From the NCBI GenBank assembly GCA_963582255.1, contig CAUZRD010000098.1, forward strand, positions 1-7,632: 7,632 bases of DNA. Reading direction: 5' to 3'. Positions 7,104 through 7,632 of the stretch are shown one piece after another. The position numbers and the translations under genes were made by a program. Position 1 is the first letter of the stretch, and each line of letters begins with the position of its first letter. This DNA comes from CAUZRD01 sp963582255 (GTDB lineage Bacteria > Pseudomonadota > Alphaproteobacteria > Rhizobiales > TMED25). A model generated the notes under the pieces. The model ran no database searches and was not told the origin of the DNA. It saw only the letters and a program-made list of their open reading frames with translations.

Positions 7104-7632
7104 CAGTTACCAAAAATCCAGCCGATGGCACGTTCAGCCATAACAAGCAACTCATCGCCAATACCATTACCATTTGATCGATCGGATTTTACGCCACGCT
7201 CAGCCATAACAAGCAACTCATCGCCAATACCATTATCATTTGATCGATCGGATTTTACGCGTATTTTGGTACGCCAGATATAGTCATCTTCCTGGAGAGT
7301 GAAGGCCGCTACATACGCTAAATCAAGCGAAGCGATACGGGTAAATGTCATGGCATGAGCATTCGCCGGCGCACTGAGTAATTCACGCAACAGTTTTGGC
7401 GAAGCGCCAAGTTTTAGTGGTGTCGACGGAGCAGTCAGTGCCGGTCCTCCAAGTTGGGCGCGCAATCTACGACTCGATGTACCACCACCAATCGGTTGGG
7501 TTTCTTTCAGCAGCAAAGCAAGCTCATTTGGGCTCCTGGACAACAGTCCCGGCATCTGATCGCGATGCTCGACTTCGGTCAATCTCGCATAGCCAACGGC
7601 AATACCTTCGGTTACAGGGACAATAGCTTTGA
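7103..7632 (-). CDS. Unidentified protein, C-terminal 175 residues (5' end outside window)
   Basis: The - strand frame is open from the right edge to the TGA at 7105-7103, so this is the C-terminal part of a longer gene; a TTG at 7582 is the first possible start inside the window but is not needed. I do not recognise the family. Visible features are a mixed sequence with a leucine-rich segment (SPNELALLLKE), a basic stretch (SSRRLRAQ), a segment with alternating hydrophobic residues (FTRIASLDLAYVAAFTL) and an EDDYIWRTKIRV block. No signal peptide or clear membrane segment is visible in this part. Near its end a 22-residue unit (VKSDRSN...ELLVMAER) occurs twice in tandem because of a 66-base duplication, followed by the final AIGWIFGN. 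The frame survives through the duplication, which supports a translated gene. It is convergent with DUF1244, about 80 bases apart. Confidence 0.7.
   Translation of the reverse strand, partial: KAIVPVTEGIAVGYARLTEVEHRDQMPGLLSRSPNELALLLKETQPIGGGTSSRRLRAQLGGPALTAPSTPLKLGASPKLLRELLSAPANAHAMTFTRIASLDLAYVAAFTLQEDDYIWRTKIRVKSDRSNDNGIGDELLVMAERGVKSDRSNGNGIGDELLVMAERAIGWIFGN
7129..7260. repeat. Two-copy 66-base tandem duplication inside the right-hand gene
   Basis: Copies lie at 7129-7194 and 7195-7260 with no spacer and differ at only two positions (7133/7199 and 7170/7236). The unit is 22 codons, so the reading frame is kept. On the - strand the differences give one Asp/Gly change and one silent Glu codon change. 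The high identity points to a recent duplication. Confidence 0.93.

Noticed and set aside
7129..7260. CRISPR array or mobile element end
   Set aside because: There are only two directly adjacent copies with no spacers, the unit is 22 codons and the reading frame continues through both; it is a coding tandem duplication.
7396..7626. 76-codon open frame on the + strand at the right end
   Set aside because: It is opposite the longer - strand frame that runs off the window and has no recognisable features.

Overview
The window looks like chromosomal DNA of an alphaproteobacterium. The clues are a 41-residue ribosomal protein L36 of the zinc-free type usual in that class, a DUF1244 protein directly behind an N-formylglutamate amidohydrolase, and gltB/gltD proteins that read as alphaproteobacterial. 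Base composition is close to balanced, so this is not one of the very GC-rich members of the class. No genus can be named from the sequence alone.

Layout. Positions 1-4413 carry the NADPH-dependent glutamate synthase operon on the + strand: the C-terminal two thirds of gltB, cut by the left edge, and a complete gltD that follows after 4 bases. After 267 bases without a gene (4414-4680) comes a short - strand gene (4681-5199) for a secreted protein with a C-terminal peptidoglycan-binding domain. It reads as an MltB-type lytic transglycosylase whose catalytic core is missing in frame. Divergent from it is rpmJ (5439-5564) behind a near-consensus promoter. A gene-free stretch of about 350 bases (5565-5911) holds several small hairpins and a possible promoter. 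Then come an N-formylglutamate amidohydrolase-family gene (5912-6691) and a DUF1244 gene (6710-7021), probably one operon. The right end is a - strand gene I cannot identify. It enters from beyond the window and ends at 7103, and its last part carries a 66-base tandem duplication, in frame.

How the genes relate. GltB and GltD together make the glutamate synthase that turns glutamine and 2-oxoglutarate into two glutamates using NADPH. The amidohydrolase family member may also release glutamate (from N-formylglutamate), but no histidine-degradation genes are next to it, so its substrate is open. The other genes are housekeeping or unknown. I see no phage, transposase, CRISPR array, tRNA or rRNA. 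I found no convincing new multi-gene system. The two best leads are the core-deleted transglycosylase and the in-frame 66-base duplication.
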